Of a DNA stretch of 64,000 bases, positions 29,767 to 40,161 are shown one piece after another (the first letter of the stretch is position 1; each line of letters begins with the position of its first letter). The position numbers and the translations under genes were made by a program. This stretch comes from Saprospiraceae bacterium. Its GTDB lineage: Bacteria > Bacteroidota > Bacteroidia > Chitinophagales > Saprospiraceae. The DNA lies in assembly GCA_016715465.1 (NCBI GenBank), contig JADKAA010000029.1, forward strand, positions 1,612,001 through 1,676,000, in the 5' to 3' direction. The notes below the pieces were generated by a model. The model made no database searches. It was not told where the DNA came from and saw nothing but the letters and a program-made list of their open reading frames with translations.

Positions 29767-31352
29767 CCCCGCTTAAATTCCGAGGTGAAATGAAAATCGA
29801 CATCGGGATGGTTTTCCTGAGCAACTTTGAGTGACCACGCCGATTCAGCCAGAAATACAAGATGTCCATCGATGTCTGTGGCAAGGTCCCTGCGGCGGCG
29901 TTGTTTAAATTCTTCAAATGCTTTGGCATTTTCGCAACTCACCCAACAGGCTTTATGCAAATTTACGGGTTCATAGTCGCACGATGCGCCGTATTCATGT
30001 AACAAGCGATATTGGATCACTTCAAACTGCAGGGCACCAACGGTACCAATGATTTTTCTTCCCCCTTCCTGCCGTGTAAAGAGCTGGGCTACCCCTTCAT
30101 CCATGAGCTGGTCGAGTCCTTTATTGAGTTGTTTGGTTTTCAGCGGGTCGGTATTGTTGACGTACCTGAATTGTTCCGGTGAAAAGCTGGGAATGCCCTT
30201 GTAATGAAGTAATTCACCCTCCGTAAGGGTGTCTCCTATCTTAAAGTTGCCGGAATCATATAGACCAACGATGTCGCCCGGAAAAGCCTCGTCGATGACT
30301 TCTTTTTTTGCAGCCATGAAAGCTGTTGGATTTGAGAACTTGATGTTTCTTGCCTGCCTTACATGATAATAATTGGTATTGCGGTTAAATTGACCGCTGC
30401 AAATGCGCAAAAAGGCTATTCTGTCCCGGTGTTTGGGGTCCATGTTGGCATGGATCTTAAAGACGAAGCCCGAAAATTTTTCTTCAAAGGGATCTACCCT
30501 GCGCTCCTCTGCGTCCCTGGAAATGGGATATGGCGCAATTTCTACAAAGCAGTCGAGCAATTCCTTTACACCAAAATTATTGACTGCGCTGCCAAAAAAG
30601 ACGGGAGACTTTTGTCCGGAGAGGTAGGTGTCTGTATGGAAATCCGGATAGACAGAAGTCACTACTTCCAATTCTTCCCTCAGTTCTTTTGCGGCTTTCG
30701 CTCCTATCTTGGCATCAAGGCGGCCATCATTGATGTCGGATATTTCAATGGTATCCTCTTCCAGTTGTTTGCCATGCGGACTAAACAGGATAAGTTTTTT
30801 TTCATAGAGATTGTAAACTCCCTGAAATCTTTGTCCCATACCTATTGGCCAGGAAAGAGGAATTACCCGGATATTGAGTTTTTCTTCGATCTCATCTAGC
30901 AGGTCAAAGGCGTCTTTACCTTCTCTGTCGAGTTTATTGATGAAAACGATGATGGGTGTATTTCGCATCCTGCAAACTTCCACCAGTTTTTCGGTCTGTT
31001 CCTCCACCCCTTTTGCCACGTCGATGACCACAATGACACTGTCCACCGCTGAGAGGGTGCGGTAGGTATCTTCTGCAAAATCTTTATGGCCCGGTGTGTC
31101 GAGAATATTGATTTGGCGATCCCTGTATTCAAAGGCCATTACCGACGTGGCTACGGAAATACCCCTTTGCCTTTCGATGTCCATAAAGTCGGAAGTAGCG
31201 TGTTTTTTGATCTTGTTGGACTTTACAGCCCCGGCGATCTGGATGGCACCCCCAAACAGAAGCAGTTTTTCGGTCAATGTAGTCTTACCCGCATCGGGGT
31301 GAGATACAATGCCGAAGGTCCTCCTCCTTTTAATTTCCTCTATTCTGCCCAT
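29763..31352 (-). CDS. prfC: peptide chain release factor 3
   Basis: Translational GTPase that recycles RF1/RF2. From ATG 31352 (MGRIEEIKRRRTFGIVSHPD) it is 529 residues, the normal length; the frame stays open 33 codons further upstream but that part has no family similarity. G1 is SHPDAGKTT, G2 the segment RQRGISVATS, G3 DTPGHKDFAEDTYR and G4 NKLDREGKDA. No frame break is seen. The LysE-family gene follows with overlapping stop and start. Confidence 0.96.
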   Translation of the reverse strand: MGRIEEIKRRRTFGIVSHPDAGKTTLTEKLLLFGGAIQIAGAVKSNKIKKHATSDFMDIERQRGISVATSVMAFEYRDRQINILDTPGHKDFAEDTYRTLSAVDSVIVVIDVAKGVEEQTEKLVEVCRMRNTPIIVFINKLDREGKDAFDLLDEIEEKLNIRVIPLSWPIGMGQRFQGVYNLYEKKLILFSPHGKQLEEDTIEISDINDGRLDAKIGAKAAKELREELEVVTSVYPDFHTDTYLSGQKSPVFFGSAVNNFGVKELLDCFVEIAPYPISRDAEERRVDPFEEKFSGFVFKIHANMDPKHRDRIAFLRICSGQFNRNTNYYHVRQARNIKFSNPTAFMAAKKEVIDEAFPGDIVGLYDSGNFKIGDTLTEGELLHYKGIPSFSPEQFRYVNNTDPLKTKQLNKGLDQLMDEGVAQLFTRQEGGRKIIGTVGALQFEVIQYRLLHEYGASCDYEPVNLHKACWVSCENAKAFEEFKQRRRRDLATDIDGHLVFLAESAWSLKVAQENHPDVDFHFTSEFKRG

Positions 31353-31375
31353 GTGACGATTTACCTGAAAAACCG

Positions 31376-31383
31376 CAAAAGTA
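31376..31383 (-). promoter_or_regulatory. promoter -7 element for prfC
   Basis: The minus-strand TACTTTTG fits TAnnTTTG exactly and lies 24 bases before the chosen ATG, which supports that start over the longer frame. No clear -33 box. Confidence 0.5.
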
Positions 31384-31516
31384 AACATAATAGCGCTGTC
31401 CTGCTTAAAAAAGGGGCCTAAGTTTGAGTCAGCGCAAAAACAGCGCTCCAAAATTTCTAAAAAGGCCTTTGCCAGAGAATATAGAGGGCAAATAATGGAA
31501 AATCACCCGATTTATT

Positions 31517-31524
31517 TACTTTTG
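31517..31524 (+). promoter_or_regulatory. promoter -7 element for the TetR gene
   Basis: TACTTTTG, an exact TAnnTTTG match, 95 bases before the TetR start and divergent from the prfC element. Confidence 0.4.
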
Positions 31525-31618
31525 TCTTCTGTCAATCAAAAGATTATCTAACCAATTAAGTTCTGAGGAAGCGCATTGCCCCCCCGGATAGCCAACCGTC
31601 AGGATCAGGTACCATTGT

Positions 31619-32277
31619 ATGAAGAAAGAAACGAAGATCATAAAGGAGAATAAGATCATCGAAGCCGCTGAAAAGGTATTTGCAGAGTATGGGTTTAAAA
31701 TGCCCGCATGGAAGAAGTGGCCAGGGAGGCAGGCATTACAAAAGTCACTCTTTATGCCTATTTCAGGAGCAAAGAAAACCTCTATATGGCCATTACCTTT
31801 AATGCACTGACCAAACTTGCGGTGAAATGTGACGATTGTGTCATTAAAAATGCCGATAAGCCGGGTATTGAAAGTGTGGTATCGATTATGGAGGGTTTTA
31901 TGGATTTCTGTCAGGAAAATTACCTTTATTCCGAAGTGATGCTGGATTACTTTTCACTCATCCGATCTGTTGCCGACGATGAAAAAAAACTCACCGATGC
32001 CATGAAGGAGAGCAATTATTTTCAAAAAGTACAGGGACTGCACAACTACCCGTTTAAGATTACTGCCCGGGAAATTCAGCGCGGCATTGCAGACAAAAGC
32101 ATTTCAGATAAAATAGAACCCATGGTGGCTACTTTATATGGATGGACCGCAGCTGTTGGTTTTGTGAAAGTTTCAGCTGCTTCGGGCAACAATACCACCC
32201 CGCTGTTCAATGTAAAAATGTCGGACCTGCGCAGGACCAATCTTCAGATTCAGCGCACTTTATTGGAAAGTCTTTAA
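31619..32277 (+). CDS. TetR-family transcriptional regulator (frameshifted)
   Basis: DNA-binding repressor-type protein of about 219 residues. The N-terminal helix-turn-helix spans ENKIIEAAEKVFAEYGF and, after a one-base break near 31703, MEEVAREAGITKVTLYAYF, which is the classic TetR recognition helix followed by RSKENLYMAI. The C-terminal ligand domain is helical without recognisable specificity. It is divergent from prfC and convergent with the TPR gene, with 6 bases between stops. The regulated genes are not evident. Confidence 0.88.
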
Positions 32278-32283
32278 AAGGTA

Positions 32284-33305
32284 TTATTTGGCCATTTCCT
32301 TCAGCACGGCTGAAGACTTCTTGTTGCCAAGTTTGACGGATTCTTTTAGGTCCTTGATACCGCCGCTTTTTCCGGCTTTGTTTTTTGAAAGTCCGCGGTA
32401 CCGAAGCAATTCACTTATATCTACCCCATCATGCAAATCGGGCATGTCCAGGGCTTCGTTGAATGCCAGGGTTGCGTCTGCATAGTTTTCTGTTTCATAA
32501 CAACATATACCATAAAAATAAAGGGCCCATCGCCTCCAGTCCAGGTTGGGGTCGTTCTTTTTAAACTTGCGGTTGACAAAGAGCTTAAGTTCAAAAAGGG
32601 CTTTGCCAAATTCTTTTAATTCAATGTGGGCACCGCCCTTCAACCTTCTGGCCTTCCAGTGAATGGATTCCAGGGCCACCGATTTTTTGATGGCATTGTC
32701 AAAATCTTCAATGGCCAGCTGCCATTTTTCCTGGATGGCATATACCCTGGCTCTGCCGTAATAAGCAGATGCAATCGTAGGGTCAATGCCCAGACACTTG
32801 TTATAATCACTTAGTGCATCGTTGTAGTTTTTCAGCAGGAAACAGGTTTTTGCTCTTCGCTCGTATGCCTGGGCATGCCGGTCGTGTTTTTCTATTGCCT
32901 TGCTCAGTTCTGCAATCGCCTCATCCTGTTTCCCGGTTTCCCGGATAAGGCTCCTCCCTTTGATGAACGACTGAACGGCTGCTTTATCGCTTTGCGGTTC
33001 GATCAATTCGAAGTGGAGGATTTCGCCATTGTCCAACAACCACGACCTGATGGTACCACTTACGGCAAATTGGGCACAATAGGCCAGTAAATCTGTTGTA
33101 TTTTTGAAAGCCTTCTCTGATACATTGCCTACAAACCTCGGAATTTCCAGGGAGAGCTGCTCCGGGAGGAAAATTTCTTCGGACTTAAAGGTGATTTCAT
33201 TTTGTAGTAGGTATCAATACGGTATTGAAACATTTTGGCTACCTTATCGTAGCTGTTTTGTGTTCCAAAATCTAAACGCCCCTGTATGATGGTCTTAAAA
33301 AACAT
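32284..33305 (-). CDS. tetratricopeptide repeat protein (one frameshift)
   Basis: About 340 residues. The N-terminal 100 residues (MFFKTIIQGRLDFGTQNSYD, later LEIPRFVGNVSEKAF) form an unrecognised domain; the remainder has four or five TPR-like helix pairs, for example AIAELSKAIEKHDRHAQAYE and ALSDYNKCLGIDPTIASAYY. The frame breaks near 33200. The start is ATG 33305. No signal peptide is visible, so a cytoplasmic scaffold role is likely. It is convergent with the TetR gene. Confidence 0.8.
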
Positions 33306-33656
33306 AAATTATACCGTATTAATAATAGAAGTTTAGTCCCGTGAATACGACTAAAACAATAACAAAAAATGCACCAAACTTTTTACTGAACATTAGAATA
33401 GACAGTGGTAAAGTTCACAAAAAAGCCCCTAATTCACAAGTTTAGCTGGTGGTAGTTCAGATAATTTATTTTGCGATATCTTGGGTGTTCATTGTTATTA
33501 TCTTAAACATAGCATTTAACTTATATATCAATAAAACAAGCCGATTTGTTCCCCTGGTCAGTTATTTTTTATAAAATTTAAAGTAATCCGGTACCTTGAA
33601 TGGAAGATGACTCGTTAATATATTGTGAAATACCTGCATTTGTATTGTCCATTGCC
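33306..33656. other. intergenic region without a recognised gene
   Basis: AT-rich, between divergent genes. No credible open frame or strong hairpin; the promoter element at its right end is listed separately. Confidence 0.5.
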
Positions 33657-33664
33657 TAAATTTG
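33657..33664 (+). promoter_or_regulatory. promoter -7 element for the 481-residue secreted protein
   Basis: TAAATTTG, an exact TAnnTTTG match. Transcription would begin near 33671, after the ATG at 33669, which favours the ATG at 33693 as the real start. Confidence 0.5.
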
Positions 33665-33692
33665 CAGCATGTGTGGATCAAGTAAAGTAATT

Positions 33693-35138
33693 ATGTATCG
33701 TTTTCTTGCCCTTTTTGTAGCATTGGGTTTTACTGTAGCTTCGTTTGGAAAGCCTGCCCCGTTAGTACCAAGCCCTCAGGTTGAGACACTTAATGCCTAT
33801 GTTGAGTTTATCAACAAGTCAATTCATGGTATGTTCATGGTCAATCGTTTGTTGGTGGAGTACAACATGGAACTCAACAAATATGTAGATCTGGAAAATG
33901 AAAAAATCAATAATTATTCAAACAAAGACCTGCCCAAAGATATTTTTGAGGATCCTGATCACTGGTTTTATGAAGTTTCACCCTATATTCTGATTCAAAA
34001 GGCAAAAGCCGGAAGTTCGGTCCTGAGTCCCGAAGAAAAAGGGGCTCTTTCCGCCCTGGCCGACAAGATGCTTACCATCATCAAAACCTCCAACCAGCTG
34101 CGTTTTGATATGGATAAGGTAACCTATGGCGCCGACCTTACCAAAAAGGACAACGTCTCCAGGGTGTATAAAAAGCTGGAAGAAGGGGTAAAACTATTTG
34201 ATGATTTTTATCTGGTACAAACTGAAATGGAAAAGGTAATTGAAACCTGCAGGGAAAAATATGGGGTGCAGCAGGGCACATTTGGTTTGTTGTATGGCGA
34301 TATGGTCAAACTACAAAAATCGTCCAGGGCCATCCTTGCAAGGATTCGTGCCAAAGAAACAGAAAATATTGATCAGCTCATTACCCAACATAAAAGTACT
34401 GTCGCTGCCCTTAAAAGTAAAAAGACCGATGGCATAGTCGATTCCAAATCAAAGCAGGCGGCCTTCCTAAACCACCTTCAAAGTGCAGCATCTGCCGCTG
34501 AAAAACTGAATACATCTACTGTGCTTTTCATGCAAAATGAGAATGTACCTTCTAAGTACAAATTATATGGCAGGTTCTATTATTATTACAATGTAGAATT
34601 ACTGGACAAAAACAATTATTACGGCACGGGTCTGGTTTCAGAATTAAACAATGCCATCCAGGTGTCTGGATTACCTGCCCTTAAATTAACCGAAATGCCT
34701 CATATCTTCCAGATCATCTATCCCAAAAAAATAGACAACGCGGAAATCATAAAGGCCACAGACAATATGGTTTCCCTACCTACAAAGGTGAAGGAGCGCG
34801 TTGTCAACAAAAACAAGATCATTAGGGTGGATGCTCCCGTAGTAGAGTTTCAACTTTACGACCATATGATCGCTGATGGAGATATCGTTTCCATAAATTT
34901 TAACGGAGACTGGATTCTCGAAAAGGAAGAACTCGAAAAGGGTTCAAAAACGGTAAAACTTCAACTCAACAAAGAAGGAAAAAATTTCTTGTTGCTGCAT
35001 GCAGACAACGTAGGGAAAAGACCACCAAACACCATGGCCATATCCTACAAATACCGGGGAGAAAAAAAGCAGATCATCCTGAAATCAGACAACAATACCA
35101 GTGAATTGATAGAGATCATCCTGGTGGATAAACTATAA
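33693..35138 (+). CDS. secreted protein of unknown function
   Basis: 481 residues from ATG 33693, chosen because it opens directly with the signal peptide MYRFLALFVALGFTVASFG; the ATG at 33669 adds eight residues before it. The body from about residue 30 to 270 is mainly helical and charged, resembling a long coiled-coil region. The last 100 residues form a predicted beta-sandwich with the recognisable pattern FQLYDHMIADGDIVSINFNG, then LLLHADNVGKRPPNTM. I have seen this DGDxVSLxxNG-type tail as a recurring secreted Bacteroidota domain, but I cannot name it with confidence. tmk begins two to eight bases downstream, so the two may be cotranscribed. Confidence 0.75.
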   Translation: MYRFLALFVALGFTVASFGKPAPLVPSPQVETLNAYVEFINKSIHGMFMVNRLLVEYNMELNKYVDLENEKINNYSNKDLPKDIFEDPDHWFYEVSPYILIQKAKAGSSVLSPEEKGALSALADKMLTIIKTSNQLRFDMDKVTYGADLTKKDNVSRVYKKLEEGVKLFDDFYLVQTEMEKVIETCREKYGVQQGTFGLLYGDMVKLQKSSRAILARIRAKETENIDQLITQHKSTVAALKSKKTDGIVDSKSKQAAFLNHLQSAASAAEKLNTSTVLFMQNENVPSKYKLYGRFYYYYNVELLDKNNYYGTGLVSELNNAIQVSGLPALKLTEMPHIFQIIYPKKIDNAEIIKATDNMVSLPTKVKERVVNKNKIIRVDAPVVEFQLYDHMIADGDIVSINFNGDWILEKEELEKGSKTVKLQLNKEGKNFLLLHADNVGKRPPNTMAISYKYRGEKKQIILKSDNNTSELIEIILVDKL

Positions 35139-35145
35139 AGTGAGG

Positions 35146-35772
35146 ATGGGAAACAGCAGGTTTATTGTATTTGAAGGCATCGACGGTGCCGGAAAATCGA
35201 CGCTCATCAAAGCCCTGAATGAAAAAATGGAGGCGTTGGGTCTTACGGTACACATGACCGCCGAACCCACCAAATATCGCATTGGCCGCATTGTCCGATC
35301 AATTCTTACGGGTGAAAGTGAAGGAGATGAAAAAACCATTGCCGCCTTATTTTTAGCCGACCGGGTGGACCACCTGACCCACCCTGAGTACGGCATGCTC
35401 CAAAAACTTGAAGAGGGAACACATGTGCTGTGCGATCGTTATTATCTTTCCTCCTACGCCTACCATGTGCCACATGTCACGATGGATTGGGTCATTGCAG
35501 CCAACAGCATTTGTGCAGACCTGAAGCGGCCTGATCTTACTTTTTTTATTGACATATCCGTAGAAGAAAGTTTGCGCAGGCTGGTCAACTCAAGGGCATC
35601 CCTTGAACGCTTTGAAAACGAAGAAAGAATCACTATGGTTCGCAATAATTACTTTGAAGCCATTGATCGCGTTGGTCAAGATGAAAATATCATCGTCATC
35701 GACGGAGCAAGGCCTTTTGAAACCGTATTTGCTGAAATATGGTCGATTACCAAAACATGTCTGGAAAGCTGA
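35146..35772 (+). CDS. tmk: thymidylate kinase
   Basis: Phosphorylates dTMP to dTDP. About 208 residues. The P-loop is FIVFEGIDGAGKSTLIKAL; the DRY-type motif appears as VLCDRYYLSSYAYH, and the lid region follows with RLVNSRASLERFE. The start is ATG 35146, or GTG 35140 two codons earlier. It is convergent with the lipoprotein gene, with only two bases between stop codons. Confidence 0.95.
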   Translation: MGNSRFIVFEGIDGAGKSTLIKALNEKMEALGLTVHMTAEPTKYRIGRIVRSILTGESEGDEKTIAALFLADRVDHLTHPEYGMLQKLEEGTHVLCDRYYLSSYAYHVPHVTMDWVIAANSICADLKRPDLTFFIDISVEESLRRLVNSRASLERFENEERITMVRNNYFEAIDRVGQDENIIVIDGARPFETVFAEIWSITKTCLES

Positions 35773-35774
35773 GA

Positions 35775-36179
35775 TTAATTTTTCGCCTGCAGGATTAACT
35801 GTGCGATGTGCCCTTCTTTGCTTTCATGCATAAGTTCAATTGCAGTCGCATCTTCTTTCACGACTATCCAATCTTCATTGAGGTCAGCAAATGAGTCGGG
35901 GTTGGAAAATTGCAAAGTTAGCTTGTTTTTTCCTTCATCCGTGGTGCGAGCCCACGTACCCTTGATGACTACATTGTCTTTTGTGGCATTTACCACTGAA
36001 GCCTCCTTAAATTCAAATAAATATCCTGAAAAATAAGAAGTAATATCTACTCCACGGTCTATGTATAATGAAACCACCCATTTGCCCTCCTGAATGTCGT
36101 TGTCGGTCAGGCTTGCATTGTCACTGGTACATGACCACAACGAAAGTGCGCATAAAATAAGAACCCATATTTTTTTCAT
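35775..36179 (-). CDS. small lipoprotein of unknown function
   Basis: 134 residues with a lipoprotein signal peptide (MKKIWVLILCALSLWSC, lipobox LWSC at residues 14-17). The mature part is predicted beta-rich with GKWVVSLYIDRGVDITSYFSG and TWARTTDEGKNKLTLQF, resembling the lipocalin-like small lipoproteins frequent in the phylum. No specific role can be assigned. Confidence 0.75.
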   Translation of the reverse strand: MKKIWVLILCALSLWSCTSDNASLTDNDIQEGKWVVSLYIDRGVDITSYFSGYLFEFKEASVVNATKDNVVIKGTWARTTDEGKNKLTLQFSNPDSFADLNEDWIVVKEDATAIELMHESKEGHIAQLILQAKN

Positions 36180-36283
36180 TCTCTAATATTTTAAAGCATT
36201 AAAAATAAAACATCTTATGATAAATAAAAACTACAAGTTGCTGAAACCACTTAACAGCCCTTAATTATTATATAAAACGATTA

Positions 36284-36850
36284 TCATCCTGAAATCCACC
36301 CGGCGGCAAGTCTCGCTTTGATTTTTTTCTTGATTTCGATGCGCTTAAAATTCTGGTCTGTTTCAAATCCAACACCGTAAATGGTATCCCCCACAGATGG
36401 CCGGGTGATGCGGATAAATTTTTCCGTAAAAATCTTTTTAGCCTGATCGTCCCAAATGAGTTCAGAGGACTGAAGTTTGTCGTTTTTGTTGTTGTAAAAA
36501 ATAACATTGCCCTTGGCTGTCATCCTGTGTTTTTTAGGCTCCCTAATGGCAATGTCCGCTTTTAGCCAACTCGTAGCTACCTTGTTTTCATCCAAAAAAC
36601 TTATGAGAATGCCCTTTGGAAATACGTCTTTTGGGTCATTCACATCATTGGATCTTTCGATAACCGGTGCCTCGATGGTCAGTTTTACCAGTGCCGAATC
36701 GCTGTAAATGATCTTTATTTGTTCGCCAATGTCTTTTGAAACGTCATATTTTTGGGTAATCGCCTTTACCTCTTCCAGGTCATTGGTACAGGCAAAACAC
36801 ATTGACCCAAGGATCAGGAAAGAAAAAAACCTATTCAACGACGGTAACAT
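36284..36850 (-). CDS. lptC: LptC-like LPS export lipoprotein
   Basis: 188 residues, signal peptide with lipobox-like FAC near residue 20. LptC bridges the LptBFG transporter and LptA in lipopolysaccharide export. The beta-jellyroll pattern is seen in YSDSALVKLTIEAPVIE and in MTAKGNVIFYNNKNDKLQSS followed by ELIWDDQAKKI, which is typical of Bacteroidota LptC. It overlaps the 3' end of the upstream gliding-motility-type gene by about 20 bases. Confidence 0.85.
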   Translation of the reverse strand: MLPSLNRFFSFLILGSMCFACTNDLEEVKAITQKYDVSKDIGEQIKIIYSDSALVKLTIEAPVIERSNDVNDPKDVFPKGILISFLDENKVATSWLKADIAIREPKKHRMTAKGNVIFYNNKNDKLQSSELIWDDQAKKIFTEKFIRITRPSVGDTIYGVGFETDQNFKRIEIKKKIKARLAAGWISG

Positions 36851-38928
36851 CTCCGGTAAAGGCTATTTCTACATCGTCAATGAACAAAACGATGGCTATC
36901 CAGGTATATACACCCGGATTCACTTTTTTCCCATTAAAATCGGCTTTCCAGCCTTCGTCAAAGTTTTGGATGTCCAGGTCTTTGCCTTCATACAGTTTAT
37001 TTCCCCAGCGGTCGTAAACTTCGAGCCGTTTCACCGATTTTACGGCCCTGCCTCCTTCCAAATGAAAGGTGCCATTGGTTCCTTCGTTTCCACTCTGGAT
37101 GATGTTGGGACTAAATACCGGTCTCACGATCTTAACCCTGACTTCAACCACATCGGTATCGGTGCAGCCGTTTTCATCGGTGACGGTGAGGGTGTAACTT
37201 TTGTCTTTGAGCGGTAAAAATGGCGTCACAAATTCATTGACATTTTCAATGCTGTCTTTCGGCGACCAGAGTGGTGTTCCCGCCCCTGTGCCAGGAATAT
37301 AACTTCCATTTAATACGGAAGATTCTCCAAGCTCCACTTCTATGTCTGCACCTGCATCGGCGATTACCTGGCGGTGGTTCCACGATGATGAGGGGAACAG
37401 AATTTATACAACCCTTTTGATCCCTGATGTATAAAGTATAATTTCCTGCCGGCAGATCCAGAAAACGCGGATTAGGCTGAAAATTTACTGTATCCAGGCT
37501 GTACATATACATGGGTGCACCCCGGGATCCCTTGCCAATGATGCTGCCGCTTTCGTCTTCTGCACAAGGTACATTGGTTACGAGGCCGGCCACCTCAAGT
37601 GTGCTGGTATCCCTGCAGCAGGGGTTGATGAAAAATTCCACGAGTTTGGTCACAGAACAACCCCTCGAGGTTGTTACGGTAAGTGCGGTGGTCTTGTTGC
37701 CAAAAGAAACATAGGTGACATCTACAGGCCCAAACTGGTCGGAGTTGCCTGGCAAAGCGCCATCTCCAAAATTCCAGGAATAGCCGGTGATGGGGTCTGT
37801 GAGGGAGGTTGACTGATTTACAAAAGAAATGGTTTTGTCACATTCAAACCGGTCAAGGGCCGATGCAGTATAATCGACTTCCGGTCCCAGGAAGGTGCCT
37901 GACCCTCCAAATTCAATGGAAAACCCAAGGCCGGATCTTGAAAAATTATTTACGACCAATACATAAGATTTGCCCGAAACCATATCGAGGGCTTTGGCAA
38001 AATTGTTTTGCCCGGCAATTGCGCATCCCGCAGGTTCGGTAATGTCCGGATCGGTTTCAGACAGGCCGGTGAGTCCATTGCAGCCCACCCACTGGTTGAG
38101 CGGAGCTGTTCCGCCATTGGCAGTTGTATTTGCACCGGCAGCCATACATCGCACCCGGATTTTTGTACTGCAGTCATCGAGGCCATTGGGCAACTCATAC
38201 ACTGCAAAATCGAGGTCGTCTGTAATAAAACGGGTATTGTCGGCTGTATTGTTGCCTGGCGTGAGGACAAACGATAGTGTGCCTGATTTGTCACAAGTCC
38301 ATTTGTACCAGGATGACTGAAATTCATCCTGTATGCAGTTGCCTTGCTCGATCTCATTGTTATTATTTCCTGAACCGGTAAGGCTGTTGACCACAAATGG
38401 GCTTTTATCGCAGAGCACTACTGCATCTTTACAGTCACTTTCCGGAGTTTTTACCGAATTGAGTAAATCCACACAAAGCCTGAAACTACCTTCTCCACCA
38501 ATGTTGGATTCGACCATGATGTAGTATAACCTGTTGAGTACAAGTTTATCATATAGGAATTCATCAGAAATATCCGACTTACCGGGTGAACATTCCACGT
38601 ATTTGTCACAAGCTTCATACAGCATGATTTTAGGGCCACGCATGGTACCCTCCTGACCTCCACTCAGCACCCGGATGGATACTGCGGGTTCCCTGGCTAT
38701 AAAACTAAACCATACACCGTTGGCAAATTTTGGAGAAATGCAGGTATGGGAAAAAACAGGATCAGGTGTAGCACCTACATTGGAATACTCCTGGTTTGCT
38801 GAACAATATTCAGAAACATTTGGAAGGAAAGTAGCATAAACACATTCGTCGTTTACTGGCTGAGTTTGTGCCAGAACTGCCATAGGCAGGCACATCAGAA
38901 TTACCAGGTTGTAAAATAACTTGCTCAT
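36831..38928 (-). CDS. adhesin-like protein with PKD and gliding-motility C-terminal domain (frameshifted)
   Basis: About 700 residues. Signal peptide 1-20 (MSKLFYNLVILMCLPMAVLA), then two Cys-containing jellyroll-like regions (NDECVYATFLPNV; SDCKDAVVLCDKSPF), a PKD domain (TGYSWNFGDGALPGNSDQF) and, after the break near 37375 (VEPPPQVIADAGADI), the C-terminal region RLEVYDRWGNKLYEG with NPGVYTWI. That is the CHU_C / type B sorting domain recognised by the type IX secretion system. It is probably anchored or released at the cell surface. lptC overlaps its end. Confidence 0.88.
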
Positions 38929-38933
38929 ATATG

Positions 38934-38941
38934 CAATACTA
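38934..38941 (-). promoter_or_regulatory. possible -7 element for the adhesin-like gene
   Basis: Minus-strand TAGTATTG, one mismatch to TAnnTTTG, only six bases before the ATG. Such a short leader makes it doubtful. Confidence 0.25.
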
Positions 38942-39085
38942 ACGTTGTCTATGCTTTAAATGATCGCTAAAATTAAGAAAAAGATGCCAAGGGGGCGATG
39001 AATTAAGAAAAATATAAGATTTTTGTCGCATCAGGCCCATAATGTTCCCACCCTTTTCCCATATTCTGGAAGGTAAGCCAAAGAT

Positions 39086-39119
39086 TTTGCAGGAATGTGG
39101 CACTTCGGGGCTATTTTTG
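39086..39119 (+). promoter_or_regulatory. promoter for the radical SAM gene
   Basis: TTTG at 39086-39089, a 22-base spacer and TATTTTTG at 39112-39119. If real, transcription starts near 39126, so the ATG at 39095 cannot be the start and TTG 39137 is preferred. Confidence 0.5.
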
Positions 39120-39136
39120 CACAAAGATCACAACCA

Positions 39137-40159
39137 TTGCCCCTTTATTTCCACGATAGTCTGGCTTTTATACGGAAAATACGTCCGAAAAAAGTACTTA
39201 ACCTGATCCGGGTTTTGAGCTCTTATTATGTGAGTCAGTGGAGATCAAAACCAATGCAATGGGGTAAGCCGGTGACCATTTCCTTTGAACCCACTACGGC
39301 CTGTAATTTGCGATGTCCGGAATGTCCCAGTGGCTTGAGGTCTTTTACCCGACCCACCGGCAACCTTAAAGCCGACTTTTTCAGAAATACAATCGATCAA
39401 TTGTATAAAGATCTTTTTTACCTCATCTTTTATTTTCAGGGAGAGCCTTACATAAATCCGGCTTTTCTTGACATGGTCAAATATGCCAGTGATAAAAGAT
39501 CTACACCATTACTTCTACAAACGGTCATTTTCTCAATGATGAAAATGCCCAAAAAACCATCGAGTCCGGACTAGACAGGCTCATCATTTCTGTGGATGGC
39601 ACTACCCAGGAAGTATATGAAAACTACCGCGTAGGAGGCAACCTGGAAACGGTACTGCAAGGAGCTAAAAACATGGTGAAATGGAAAAATAATCTAGGCT
39701 CAAGGACTCCCCACCTGATCTTTCAGTTTCTGGTTGTAAAACCCAACGAACATCAGATTGGACGAAGTGTACAGGCTGGCCAAAGAAGCAGGCGTGGATG
39801 AAGTAAAACTAAAAACGGCGCAGGTTTACGATTATGAAGACGGAAATCCCTTCATACCCACCATTGAAAAATACGCAAGATATACCCTTCAGGCGGATGG
39901 CAAGTGGAAAGTGAAACATGTACTCGCCAACCATTGCTGGAAAATGTGGCATTCGTGTGTGATATCCTGGGATGGCCTGGTGGTTCCCTGTTGTTTCGAC
40001 AAAGATGCCACCCATCGCTTGGGTGACCTGAAGGAAAAACCCTTTGATGAAATATGGCATGATGCGAGCTACCAAAATTTTCGCAGTAAACTCAAAACAG
40101 GCCGCAGTGAAATTGATATTTGCACCAATTGTACCGAAGGGTGCAAAGTATTTTTCTGA
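39137..40159 (+). CDS. radical SAM/SPASM-domain protein (two frameshifts)
   Basis: About 340 residues. The [4Fe-4S]-SAM motif is EPTTACNLRCPECPSG (CxxxCxxC). The C-terminal SPASM-type cluster region has CWKMWHSCVISWDGLVVPCC and a final CTNCTEGC. Breaks lie near 39500 and 39750, where SVDGTTQEVYENYR and MDEVYRLAKEAGVDEVKLK continue in other frames. The start is argued from the promoter at 39086-39119 and the loss of similarity before LYFHDSLAFIRKI. A glycosyltransferase begins three bases after its stop, so a role in modifying a peptide or glycan precursor is possible, but the substrate is unknown. Confidence 0.85.
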
Positions 40160-40161
40160 CC

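Noticed and set aside
31353..31451. 33-residue N-terminal extension of RF3
   Set aside because: No family similarity, and a promoter -7 element lies inside it.
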